Of a stretch of 64,000 bases of DNA, positions 1 to 7,134 are shown one piece after another. Both the position numbers and the translations under genes were made by a program. The first letter of the stretch is position 1; each line of letters begins with the position of its first letter. The notes below the pieces were generated by a model, which searched no databases, was not told where the DNA came from, and saw only the letters and a list, made by a program, of their open reading frames with translations. Source of the stretch: Geodermatophilus sp. TF02-6 (GTDB lineage: Bacteria; Actinomycetota; Actinomycetes; Mycobacteriales; Geodermatophilaceae); the NCBI RefSeq assembly GCF_003319115.1, contig NZ_QOHF01000015.1:62001-126000 (forward strand). Reading direction: 5' to 3'.

Positions 1-191
1 CCCGCGGCATCCTGGTCAGCTGGCGCCAGCACGACCGGATGAGCCGGCAGCAGGTCCGGGGCGCGGCGCCGGACGCGGCGGTGCAGCAGGCGATGAACGC
101 CGCGGTCGCCGACGTCCTGACCCACCTGGGCTTCGCGGTCGAGCCGCTCGGGTCGACCGGTTGCCACCTCGTCGCCCCTGGTCAGCGGTGA
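1..191 (+). CDS. Hypothetical protein, C-terminal fragment
   Basis: Only the last 62 codons are in the window, read in frame from base 3 to a TGA at 189-191. The peptide contains SWRQHDRMS followed by an alanine-rich helix and a short C-terminal strand. It closely matches the C-terminus of the complete gene at 50194-50802, so the two are paralogues. No catalytic motif is visible and I do not recognise the family. The start lies upstream of the window. Confidence 0.75.
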   Translation, partial: RGILVSWRQHDRMSRQQVRGAAPDAAVQQAMNAAVADVLTHLGFAVEPLGSTGCHLVAPGQR

Positions 192-206
192 CGGGGACGA
201 CCGCGG

Positions 207-233
207 CCGACCCCGCCGGGCCGGCGGGGTCGG
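207..233. terminator. Hairpin between convergent genes
   Basis: A perfect 13-bp inverted repeat (CCGACCCCGCCGG and its complement) with a minimal loop sits between two converging stop codons, at 191 and 244. Position and symmetry suggest a bidirectional terminator. There is no clear T-run, so the termination role is inferred. Confidence 0.55.
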
Positions 234-243
234 CGCAGCCGGG

Positions 244-1815
244 TCAGAGGGCCTGCTGGGCCAGCTGCTCGGCGATGTGGTCGGCCTGCCGGATGGCCAG
301 CGCGACGATGGTCAGCGTCGGGTTGGCCGCCGCTCCGGTGGTGAACACCGAGCCGTCGGAGACGAACAGGTTGGGGACGTCGTGCGCCCGGCCCCACCGG
401 TCGACCACGCCGTCCTCGGGCCGCTCGCTCATCCGGGCGGTGCCCATGTTGTGCGAGGCCGGGAAGGGTGGGGTGCGGATCGTCTTGACCGCGCCCACCG
501 CCTGGTAGAGGGTGCGCGCCCGGTCCGCGGCGTAGTCGCGCATGTCGATGTCGTTCTTGTGGTCGTCGAAGTGCACGTTGGGCACCGGGAGCCCGTGCTG
601 GTCGGTGACGTCGGGATTGAGCGTCACCCGGTTGGTGGCGCTGGGCATGTCCTCGCCGACCAGCCACATGCCGGCGAAGTTCTCGTAGGCGTCCATCAGC
701 TCGGTGAAGTCCCGGCCCCACGAGTGCGGGTTCATGAACGAGGCCATGAACGCCGGCCCGAGGTGGATGGTCTCCATGTAGAACCCGCCGACGAAGCCGC
801 GGTCGGGGTCGTGGTACGCCTCGTCCTCGACGATGCCGGCCATGGTGTTGCCCCGGTAGAAGTGCACCGGCTCGTCGAACACCCCCCAGCAGGTGTCGCT
901 CATGTGCCGCATGTAGTTGCGCCCGACCTGGCCGGAGGAGTTGGCCAGCCCGTCGGGGTGCAGGTTCGAGGCGCTGCCCAGCAGCAGCCGCGGCGTCTCG
1001 ATGGCATTGCCGGCCACGCAGACCACCCGGGCCCGCTGCAGGTGCTCGGCGCCGTCGGCGTCGGCGTAGACGACGCCGGTCACCCGGCCGGCGTCGTCGT
1101 GCTCGATGCGCAGCACCATGGACTCGGGCCGGACTTCGAGGTGCCCGGTCGCCTCGCCCTTGGGCAGGTCGGAGACCAGCGGGGACCACTTGGCCCGCGA
1201 CCGGTTGCCCTCGAAGCAGAAGCCGTCCTGGACGGTGGCCGGCCGCCCGTCGTAGGGCACCGAGTTGTGCGCGTAGTGCCCGGTCGAGTACTTCTGGTAG
1301 CCCATCCGGCGGGCGCCCTCGAAGAGCACCTTGGCGTTGTTGTCCGGCTGGTGCAGCGGCATCCCGTGGGTGCCGGCCACGCCCATGTTCGCCTCGGCCC
1401 GGTCGTAGTAGGGCTCGAGTTCCTCGAGGGTGATCGGCCAGTCGAGCAGGGTGGCGCCGGGGATCTCGCCGTAGACGGTGCGGGTCCGAAACTCCCAGTC
1501 CTGGAAGCGCGGGCAGCAGCCGGCCCAGTGCACCGGCGACCCGCCGACGCACTTGCTGTGCCAGGCGGGCAGGTTGGGGAAGTCCTCGGCCAGCCGGTAG
1601 GTGCCGCTGTTGGTGCGCATGTCCAGCCAGGCCAGCTGGTTGAACGCCGGCCACTCGTCGTCGACGTGCTCCTCGGGCTCGACGCGCTTGCCGGCCTCGA
1701 GGACGACGACGTCGATGCCCTTCTGGGCGAGCTGGTTGGCCAGGGTGCCACCGCCGGCGCCGGAGCCGATGACGACGACGACCGAGTCGTCGGTGAGGTC
1801 GAACGGTGCGGGCAC
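244..1815 (-). CDS. GMC-family FAD-dependent oxidoreductase
   Basis: A 523-residue flavoprotein with a GTG start. The N-terminus has the FAD-binding dinucleotide fold (VVVIGSGAGGGTLANQLA, near residue 15). The C-terminus carries the GMC_oxred_C signature (HNMGTARMS and TGAAANPTLTIVALAIR). The family oxidises alcohols, sugars or sterols. The gene lies 3 bp downstream of a gluconate-2-dehydrogenase-subunit-3-like gene, the usual pairing for membrane-linked GMC dehydrogenases of the gluconate/sorbitol type. No cytochrome c subunit is present, so the electron acceptor is unknown, as is the substrate. Confidence 0.9.
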   Translation of the reverse strand: MPAPFDLTDDSVVVVIGSGAGGGTLANQLAQKGIDVVVLEAGKRVEPEEHVDDEWPAFNQLAWLDMRTNSGTYRLAEDFPNLPAWHSKCVGGSPVHWAGCCPRFQDWEFRTRTVYGEIPGATLLDWPITLEELEPYYDRAEANMGVAGTHGMPLHQPDNNAKVLFEGARRMGYQKYSTGHYAHNSVPYDGRPATVQDGFCFEGNRSRAKWSPLVSDLPKGEATGHLEVRPESMVLRIEHDDAGRVTGVVYADADGAEHLQRARVVCVAGNAIETPRLLLGSASNLHPDGLANSSGQVGRNYMRHMSDTCWGVFDEPVHFYRGNTMAGIVEDEAYHDPDRGFVGGFYMETIHLGPAFMASFMNPHSWGRDFTELMDAYENFAGMWLVGEDMPSATNRVTLNPDVTDQHGLPVPNVHFDDHKNDIDMRDYAADRARTLYQAVGAVKTIRTPPFPASHNMGTARMSERPEDGVVDRWGRAHDVPNLFVSDGSVFTTGAAANPTLTIVALAIRQADHIAEQLAQQAL

Positions 1816-1818
1816 GGC

Positions 1819-2466
1819 TCAGTCCTCCTCGCCGCTCCGGGCCTGACCGGCCTCGGTCTGGATGCGGGCCTCGTCGCCGTCGCGCTCGTCGCCGATGGTC
1901 TCGGCCACCGGCGCGTCGCGGCGGTCCGGGGCGTCGTCGAGCCAGTCGACGTCGTCGAAGCCGCGGTGCAGGTAGCCGCCCTCGTCGGTGGACGGGCCCT
2001 CGTAGCCGAAGTACGGCCACACGTCGTGCTGGCTGTAGAGGTTGACCACGACCTCGGCGGCGACGGCCTGGAAGAACGGCGTCTCCTGCAGCCGGGTCAG
2101 CGCTGCCACCTGCGCGGCTTCGGGCAGGCCGCCGAACTCCGAGGGGTACCGGCCGGTCGTCGTGGCCAGCCAACCCACGCCCTCGGTGAGCAGGATGCGC
2201 ATCCGGGCGTCGGCCGCGGCCTTCTCGTCGAGCGCGGCGACCACCCGCTCGTAGTGCACGTCCGGGAGCCGGTCGTGCGGGTACATGGCCCGGGTCATGC
2301 TGACCAGCGCCCGGGCGGTGCCCTGGTCCAGGGCCCGCAGGTCGGCGAGCCCCCCTGTCCGGTCCGGGTCGGTGTCGAGCCGTTGCCCAGCGACGGCGGC
2401 GTCCGCGACCCGGATGCCGCCCTCCTCGCTGACCTGTCCGTCCAGACCCACTGACTGCGTCGTCAT
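1819..2466 (-). CDS. Gluconate 2-dehydrogenase subunit 3 family protein
   Basis: A 215-residue protein beginning MTTQSVGLDGQ. I chose this ATG over longer upstream readings because the protein-like composition begins here. The middle contains ALVSMTRAMYPHDRLPD and later NLYSQHDVWPYFGYEGPS, typical of the small subunit that accompanies GMC dehydrogenases. It is followed after 3 bp by the GMC gene, so the two probably form an operon. In related enzymes the subunit is needed for export or assembly of the large subunit, often with a Tat signal. I see no twin-arginine signal here. Confidence 0.8.
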   Translation of the reverse strand: MTTQSVGLDGQVSEEGGIRVADAAVAGQRLDTDPDRTGGLADLRALDQGTARALVSMTRAMYPHDRLPDVHYERVVAALDEKAAADARMRILLTEGVGWLATTTGRYPSEFGGLPEAAQVAALTRLQETPFFQAVAAEVVVNLYSQHDVWPYFGYEGPSTDEGGYLHRGFDDVDWLDDAPDRRDAPVAETIGDERDGDEARIQTEAGQARSGEED

Positions 2467-2751
2467 CTCGGCGCCTCTCCCGTCCTCGCGCCGGTACGAC
2501 CCGTCGGGGCACCGGCGTCTGTTTCTGGGAAACCGGTTGGTCGTGCAGCTGGACGCTCTGCTCGTCCCGCTCCGTCGGCGTGCGCGTCGACCGCGGGACC
2601 TGGAGGGCCGATCCAGGGTGGGCGGAGTGTAGGCCCGGCGGCGGCCGGCCCGCAGCCCGACGAGGCGGTGGCCGGGGGCCGCGGTTCGACCCGAGCCGCG
2701 GGGGGCACACCGGCGTCCGCAGTACCCGCCACTCGGCACCGGGAGGACGAG

Positions 2752-3078
2752 ATGATCTTCATCACCGCCAAGTTCCGCATCAAGCCGGAGGACGCCGACC
2801 GGTGGCCGGAGATCGCCCGCGAGTTCACCGAGGCCACGCGGTCCGAGCCCGGGTGCCTGTGGTTCGACTGGTCGCGCAGCCTGGACGACCCGACCGAGTA
2901 CGTCCTGGTGGAGGCCTTCCGCGACGACGAGGCCGGCGGGGCGCACGTGCAGTCCGACCACTTCGGGAAGGCCCAGGAGACCCTGCCGCCGCACCTGGTC
3001 GAGACCCCGCGGATCGTCAACTTCTCGATCCCGCAGGACGACTGGTCCGAGCTGGGCGAGATGGCCGTCTCGAGGTAG
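2752..3078 (+). CDS. Antibiotic biosynthesis monooxygenase (ABM) domain protein
   Basis: A 108-residue single-domain protein starting MIFITAKFRIKPED, with a good ribosome-binding site (GGGAGGAC) just upstream. The pattern of FRIKPED, then EFTEATRSEPGCLWFDWSRS, then YVLVEAFRDDEA and a histidine in HVQSDHF is the ferredoxin-like ABM/quinol-monooxygenase fold. Members act as dimers, either as cofactor-less monooxygenases or as small stress proteins. It is divergent from the GMC pair across 285 bp. That gap holds a small GTTTC-TGG-GAAAC dyad near 2520 but no gene. The substrate is unknown. Confidence 0.85.
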   Translation: MIFITAKFRIKPEDADRWPEIAREFTEATRSEPGCLWFDWSRSLDDPTEYVLVEAFRDDEAGGAHVQSDHFGKAQETLPPHLVETPRIVNFSIPQDDWSELGEMAVSR

Positions 3079-3122
3079 CCGACCGGCTCGGCGTCCTGCC
3101 CGTCCGCGTCTGGCGGCCCTCC

Positions 3123-3152
3123 GGGGGGCCGAAGTGGCCACTCCGGCCCCCC
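3123..3152. terminator. Near-perfect palindrome between convergent genes
   Basis: A 30-bp palindrome with one mismatch, centred on TGGCCA, with arms of GGGGGGCCG-AGTGG type. It sits between the converging stops at 3078 and 3165, and a bidirectional terminator is likely. Confidence 0.55.
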
Positions 3153-3164
3153 CCGGGCGGGCGC

Positions 3165-3800
3165 TCAGCGGCGGCCGGCGGCGACGAGGGGTGCCCGGCG
3201 CGGGTAGAGGTGCTGCTCCAGGCAGTCGACCAGGAAGGCGGCCAGGTCGGCTCGACTGATCCGGGTCGACCGGCACGACTCCGATGCGTGGTGCTCGACG
3301 GCGCCGGTCGCGGGGGTGTCCGTGAGCCGGGGTGGGCGCACCAGCGTCCAGTCCCGGTCGCTGGCCGCCCAGACGGCGTACTCGGCCGGCTTGTCGGCGA
3401 CGACCGCGCCGCCGAGCTTCTGGATCAGCGTGGAGATGACCCGTGCGCTGGGCGACTTGCGGTCGCCGGGGACGTCGATGCCGGCGCCGGAGACGCCGAC
3501 GAAGCGGTCCACCCCGGCTCGCTGCATCGCCGGGACCAGCGCCGCCGCGGTCTCCCGGTGCAGCGTCGCGTCCTTGCCCACCGGCCCGAGCGCGGAGACC
3601 ACCGCGTCGGCGCCGGCGACGAGGTCGGCCAGCGCCTCCGGGTCGCGGCTGGACCCGGTCACGACGCGCACCGACCCGGCCGGCTCGCCCAGCTTCGCCG
3701 GGTCGCGGGCCAGCACGCTGACCTCGTGCCCGCGGCGCAGCAGCTCGGCGACGACGGCCCGGCCGGTGCGGCCGGTACCACCCAGGACGGCGACCTTCAC
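3165..3800 (-). CDS. NAD(P)-dependent oxidoreductase, NAD(P)H-binding (atypical SDR) family
   Basis: A 211-residue protein with a GTG start preceded by GAGGAGGAC. The N-terminus KVAVLGGTGRTGRAVVAEL is an atypical-SDR Rossmann motif, and GVSGAGI and WTLVRPPRL are typical of NmrA/BVR-B-like reductases that bind NAD(P) as reductases or redox sensors. The gene overlaps the upstream reductase gene by four bases (GTGA), indicating translational coupling. Both are divergent from the MarR gene at 4711. The substrate is unknown. Confidence 0.85.
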   Translation of the reverse strand: MKVAVLGGTGRTGRAVVAELLRRGHEVSVLARDPAKLGEPAGSVRVVTGSSRDPEALADLVAGADAVVSALGPVGKDATLHRETAAALVPAMQRAGVDRFVGVSGAGIDVPGDRKSPSARVISTLIQKLGGAVVADKPAEYAVWAASDRDWTLVRPPRLTDTPATGAVEHHASESCRSTRISRADLAAFLVDCLEQHLYPRRAPLVAAGRR

Positions 3801-4675
3801 GACTGTCCTCCTCGGGGGTTCTCGGGTGTGCGGCGCCAGGCCGCCTGCTCCCGGACGGCGGTGGTGCGCACGCTCGCCGGCGGCCGCCCGGTGACCTGCT
3901 CGACGTGGTCGGTCAGCCCGGCGGCCAGCCCCAGCCGCGCCGTCGTGTAGATCGCGGCCGTCACCACCGCCATGCCGACCGGCATGCCCAGGACGGTGCG
4001 CGCGTGCCGGAACCAGCCGGGCAGCCCCGGGTCGCGGTAGGTGATCGGGCGGCCCAGCACGTCGGTGAGGACGTCGGCGACCTCGGTGTAGGTCAGCGCC
4101 TCCGGGCCGGTCGGCGTCCACGCCTGGTCGCGGTGCGCGGCCGGGTCGAGCAGGGCCGCGGCGGCCACCGCGGCGACGTCGCGGGTGTCGACGAAGGCGG
4201 TGCGGCCTCGGCCGGCGGGGACGACGACCTCGTCGCGGTCGCGGATGTCGGGCGCGTGCGTCGTCGACAGGTTCTGGGTGAAGAACGACGGGCGGACGAA
4301 CGTCCAGCCCAGCCCCGACCCCTGCAGCCAGCGCTCCACGGTGGCGTGCGGGACGACGCGCAGCCGGTCGGCGCCCTGGATGGACAGGAACACGACGTGC
4401 TCGACGCCGGCCTCCCGCGCGGCCGCGACGGCGGGTAGCAGGTCGCGCCGCACGTTGCCGATCGCCGGCGGTCGGACGAGGAACAGCGCGCGGACGCCGG
4501 CGAACGCCGCCGCCCAGGTGCGCTCGTCGGTGAAGTCGAACCCGACCGTGCCCTCCGGCAGCTGCCCGGAGGACGGGGGTCGGACCGCGCACCGGACGTC
4601 GGCGCCGGCGGCGTGCAGCTCCTCGCCCACCCAGCGGCCCACGTTGCCGGAGGATCCGGTCACCAGGACGGGCAT
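3797..4675 (-). CDS. NmrA-family NAD(P)-binding protein
   Basis: A 292-residue protein starting MPVLVTGSSGNVGRWVGEEL, a GxxGxxG Rossmann motif of the NmrA/quinone-oxidoreductase-2 group. Later segments (FLSIQGADR, TFVRPSFFTQNL, YTEVADVLTDVLGRPI) fit QorB/azoreductase-like enzymes. I chose the ATG at 4675 because it lies immediately beside the palindromic operator and no convincing ribosome-binding site supports the longer reading. The gene is coupled to the next reductase by a GTGA overlap and divergent from a MarR regulator, so it is probably that regulator's target. Confidence 0.85.
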   Translation of the reverse strand: MPVLVTGSSGNVGRWVGEELHAAGADVRCAVRPPSSGQLPEGTVGFDFTDERTWAAAFAGVRALFLVRPPAIGNVRRDLLPAVAAAREAGVEHVVFLSIQGADRLRVVPHATVERWLQGSGLGWTFVRPSFFTQNLSTTHAPDIRDRDEVVVPAGRGRTAFVDTRDVAAVAAAALLDPAAHRDQAWTPTGPEALTYTEVADVLTDVLGRPITYRDPGLPGWFRHARTVLGMPVGMAVVTAAIYTTARLGLAAGLTDHVEQVTGRPPASVRTTAVREQAAWRRTPENPRGGQS

Positions 4676-4676
4676 A

Positions 4677-4691
4677 CATGTACGGTACATG
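4677..4691. promoter_or_regulatory. Perfect palindromic operator between divergent MarR and reductase genes
   Basis: CATGTAC-G-GTACATG is a perfect 7+1+7 dyad. It lies within the 35-bp gap between the ATG of the NmrA-type gene (4675) and the GTG of the MarR gene (4711), so a bound dimer would block both promoters. Assigning the MarR protein as the binder is inference from position. Confidence 0.75.
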
Positions 4692-4710
4692 CACGATCGG
4701 GGCGGGGGAC

Positions 4711-5181
4711 GTGGACGAGCACCGGGACGGCGCGGTCGAGACCTCCCTCGAACGCGTGGACCGGGCGCTGCTGCGGCTGCGGCGGATGTGGGACGCGCCG
4801 GCCGGCATCGAGCACGAGGGCGCCCTGGTCGAGGGCTCCACCCTGCTGGTGTGCCTGGCCGTGGAGGAGGGGCTGGCCGGGGCGGCGGAGGTCGGCGTCG
4901 TCGAGGTGGCCGCGGCGCTGGGAGTGACCCACTCGACGGCCAGCCGGCTGGTGACCCGGGCCGTCGCGGCCGGGATGGTGGCTCGGCGCCCCTCGTCGAC
5001 CGATCCGCGCCGGACCTCGCTGACGCCGACCGCGGCCGGCCGCCGGCTGGTGGCGGCGTCCCGAGCGTTCCGCACCGCGCGTCTGGCGGCGCTGCTCGCC
5101 GGCTGGCCCGACCGCGACGTCGCCGCCCTGGCCGACCTGCTCACCCGCTTCGCCGCCGCGGCGGCCGGCCCACGCCCGTGA
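4711..5181 (+). CDS. MarR-family transcriptional regulator
   Basis: A 156-residue winged-helix protein. The central VAAALGVTHSTASRLVTRAV is the recognition helix region, followed by the wing RRPSSTDPRRTSLTPTAAG. I chose the GTG at 4711 because GGGCGGGGGA precedes it at the right distance. The in-frame ATG at 4678 would lie inside the palindrome. It probably represses itself and the divergent reductase operon and responds to a small electrophilic or phenolic ligand, as is usual for MarR proteins. The ligand here is unknown. Confidence 0.85.
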   Translation: MDEHRDGAVETSLERVDRALLRLRRMWDAPAGIEHEGALVEGSTLLVCLAVEEGLAGAAEVGVVEVAAALGVTHSTASRLVTRAVAAGMVARRPSSTDPRRTSLTPTAAGRRLVAASRAFRTARLAALLAGWPDRDVAALADLLTRFAAAAAGPRP

Positions 5182-5204
5182 TCACCTCGGAAGGGGCGGC
5201 CCTC

Positions 5205-5365
5205 CTGCAGGTAAGAGGACCCCCTCCTCCCCCCCTCGCTCCGCTCGGGGCGGTGCCCGGGAGGGGGCCTGGCGCGAGCCTCGGACGGCCCCGTCCGGAG
5301 GCTCGCCCGAGCCTGCGAGGGATGAGGAGGACGGGGTCCTTCTCGGGGGGCAGGAGGGTCCTTCC
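5205..5365. repeat. Intergenic repeat, family E
   Basis: A G+C-rich non-coding block containing GAGCCTGCGAGGGATGAGG and two GGGTCCTTC boundary motifs, the second ending right at the stop codon of the minus-strand MerR gene. It shares its core and boundary with about nine other gaps in the window. Confidence 0.6.
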
Positions 5366-6121
5366 TCAGCCGTCCTGGCGGGCGGCGTTGGTCTGGACGG
5401 CGGTGCTCACGTACTGCGCGAGCCCCGGCGCGACCTGCTCGTAGTGGGCGGTGAACCGCTCGTCCTCGACGTACACCCGGCCCAGGCCGGCGTGCATCTG
5501 CGGGGAGCAGTCGTAGAAGTTCCGGCTGATCTGCTGCCGGTGCTCCTCGGCGAGGTCCATCGCCTGCTCCGAGTCGGCCGGGACGCCGGCCCGCATCGCC
5601 TCGGCGAAGCGGCGCTCGACGTCCTCCCCCTCGGCCTTGACCCGCAGCCAGTCCTCCTTGGTGTAGCCGCGGGTGCGCCGCTGCGACTCGGCGTAGGCGT
5701 CGGTCTCGCCCCAGCGTTCCCGCACCTCGGCCTCGTACTGCGCCGGGTCGTGCTCGCCGAACACCTCGAACCGCTCCTCCGGGGTCAGGGAGATCCCCAT
5801 CGCTCTCGCCTCCAGCTCCTTCTCCACGGCCGCGATCACCGCCCGGGTCCGCTCCAGCCGGTCCTGCAGCAGCCGGTGCTGCCGGCGCAGGTGCTCGGCC
5901 GGGTCGGCGGACGGGTCGTCCAGGAGGGTCGCGACCTCCTCGAGGGGGAAGCCGAGCTCGCGGTAGAGCAGCACCTGGTGCAGCCGGTCCAGGTCGGCCG
6001 GCGAGTACTGCCGGTAGCCGGCCGCCGTCCGGCCCGAGGGTGACAGCAGCCCGATCCGGTCGTAGTGGTGCAGCGTGCGCACCGTGACCCCGGCCAGGGC
6101 GGCCACCTCTCCCACGTTCAC
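5366..6121 (-). CDS. MerR-family regulator with TipAS ligand-binding domain
   Basis: A 251-residue protein from a GTG start (VNVGEVAALAGV) preceded by GAGGAGG. Residues 1-70 are the MerR winged helix (VRTLHHYDRIGLLSPSGRT), followed by a long coiled coil. The C-terminal half is the TipAS domain, recognisable from QQISRNFYDCSPQMHAGL and DERFTAHYEQVAPGLAQY. TipA-type activators bind thiopeptides or other amphipathic drugs and switch on their own promoter. A MerR-type promoter lies directly upstream (6148-6178). The divergent DinB gene could be co-regulated. Confidence 0.92.
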   Translation of the reverse strand: MNVGEVAALAGVTVRTLHHYDRIGLLSPSGRTAAGYRQYSPADLDRLHQVLLYRELGFPLEEVATLLDDPSADPAEHLRRQHRLLQDRLERTRAVIAAVEKELEARAMGISLTPEERFEVFGEHDPAQYEAEVRERWGETDAYAESQRRTRGYTKEDWLRVKAEGEDVERRFAEAMRAGVPADSEQAMDLAEEHRQQISRNFYDCSPQMHAGLGRVYVEDERFTAHYEQVAPGLAQYVSTAVQTNAARQDG

Positions 6122-6147
6122 GGCTCCTCCTCTCTCCGACGGCACCG

Positions 6148-6178
6148 AGTGCACAGCCTGACGTCGCGTCAGGGTCAA
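6148..6178 (-). promoter_or_regulatory. MerR-type promoter with 19-bp spacer and central dyad
   Basis: On the minus strand a TTGACC -35 box is followed after exactly 19 bp by TGCACT as a weak -10. The spacer contains the perfect dyad CCTGACG-TCG-CGTCAGG (6157-6173). An over-long spacer with a dyad is the hallmark of promoters twisted open by MerR activators, and it lies just upstream of the MerR/TipAS start. Confidence 0.75.
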
Positions 6179-6213
6179 GCAGGATGTCCCCGGGATGCAG
6201 CAGGGTGCCCGTC

Positions 6214-6798
6214 ATGGACGAGAAGGGGACCCTGCACCGGTACTTGCGCCTCCGCCGCGACGACCTGCTGGCCAAGCTCGACCGCCTCGACGAGTACGCC
6301 GTCCGCCGGCCGATGACGCCGACCGGCACGAGCCTGCTCGGCCTGGTCAAGCACGTGGCCCACGTCCAGCTGGGCTACCTCGGCGACGTGTTCGGCCGGC
6401 CCGGCGGCCGCCCCTACCCGTGGGACGACGGCGGCGAGGCCGACGCCGACATGTGGGCGACCGCGCAGGAGAGCCGGGCGGACGTCGTGGAGCTGTACCG
6501 GTTCTCCGCCGCGCACGCCGACGCCACCGTCGAGGCGCTGCCGTTCGACGCCGTGGGCGAGGTGTCCTGGTGGCCGCAGGAGCGGCGGCACCCGACGCTG
6601 CACACGATCCTGGTGCACCTGTGCGTCGAGGTCGCGCGGCACGCCGGGCACGCCGACGTGGTGCGCGAGGTGATCGACGACGCCGTGGGCATGAGCCCGG
6701 GCAGCCCGAACCTGCCCGAGCGCAGCACCGAGGAGTGGGCGGCCTTCCGCGCCCGCGTCGAGGCGGCCGCCCGGCAGGCGGCGCGGCGGGCACCCTGA
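6214..6798 (+). CDS. DinB-family (DUF664-type) protein
   Basis: A 194-residue protein starting MDEKGTLHRYLRLRRDDLL. The pattern MTPTGTSLLGLVKHVAHVQL, then TILVHLCVEVARHAGHADVVREVID supplies the three histidines (HV, H, HAGHAD) of the DinB/YfiT metal site. Actinobacterial members include mycothiol-dependent enzymes, but most have no assigned substrate. It is divergent from the MerR gene across 92 bp. It is the same broad family as the gene at 53250-53831. Confidence 0.85.
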   Translation: MDEKGTLHRYLRLRRDDLLAKLDRLDEYAVRRPMTPTGTSLLGLVKHVAHVQLGYLGDVFGRPGGRPYPWDDGGEADADMWATAQESRADVVELYRFSAAHADATVEALPFDAVGEVSWWPQERRHPTLHTILVHLCVEVARHAGHADVVREVIDDAVGMSPGSPNLPERSTEEWAAFRARVEAAARQAARRAP

Positions 6799-6801
6799 GC
6801 C

Positions 6802-7075
6802 TCACCCGGCCAGCAGCCGCTCCACCGCCGCCCGCCCGACCGGCGGCTCGTCGGGATCCGCGGGGACGACGACGTCGAGCACGAGCCGCGCTCCCGCGGC
6901 GGCCACCAGGCGTGCGGCCGTCTCCAGGCTCGGTCGCCGTCGGCCGTTCTCGTGTGCACCGACCACGCTCTGGGCCACACCTGGCGCGCCGGCCCAGCTC
7001 CGCCTGCGTCAGACCCGCTCGGCGGCGGGCTCGAGCGATGGGTTCTGCCGCCGCCGGTGACACGAGGACGGCCAC
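6802..7075 (-). pseudogene. XRE-family helix-turn-helix protein, frameshifted
   Basis: From a GTG at 7075 the frame reads an XRE helix-turn-helix start (IARARRRAGLTQAELGRRA). Near 6980 one extra base breaks the frame. Dropping that base restores a typical continuation (VAQSVVGAHENGRRRPSLET, then AARLVAAAGARLVLDVVVPA) to a stop at 6802-6804. The intact product would be about 90 residues, like small XRE regulators found beside nucleotidyltransferases or toxins, but no partner is next to it. Either it is a recent pseudogene or there is a one-base sequence error. Confidence 0.75.
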
Positions 7076-7134
7076 AGCGGATCGTGTGTGGAGTCGAACG
7101 GGTGCCCGCGGGGTGCATGGGTGAGGATCGGGGC

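Noticed and set aside
277-2454. Long plus-strand open frame opposite the GMC and gluconate-dehydrogenase genes
   Set aside because: Its translation is valine/glycine/histidine-rich and motif-free, the usual antisense shadow of a high-G+C gene. The minus-strand proteins have clear families.
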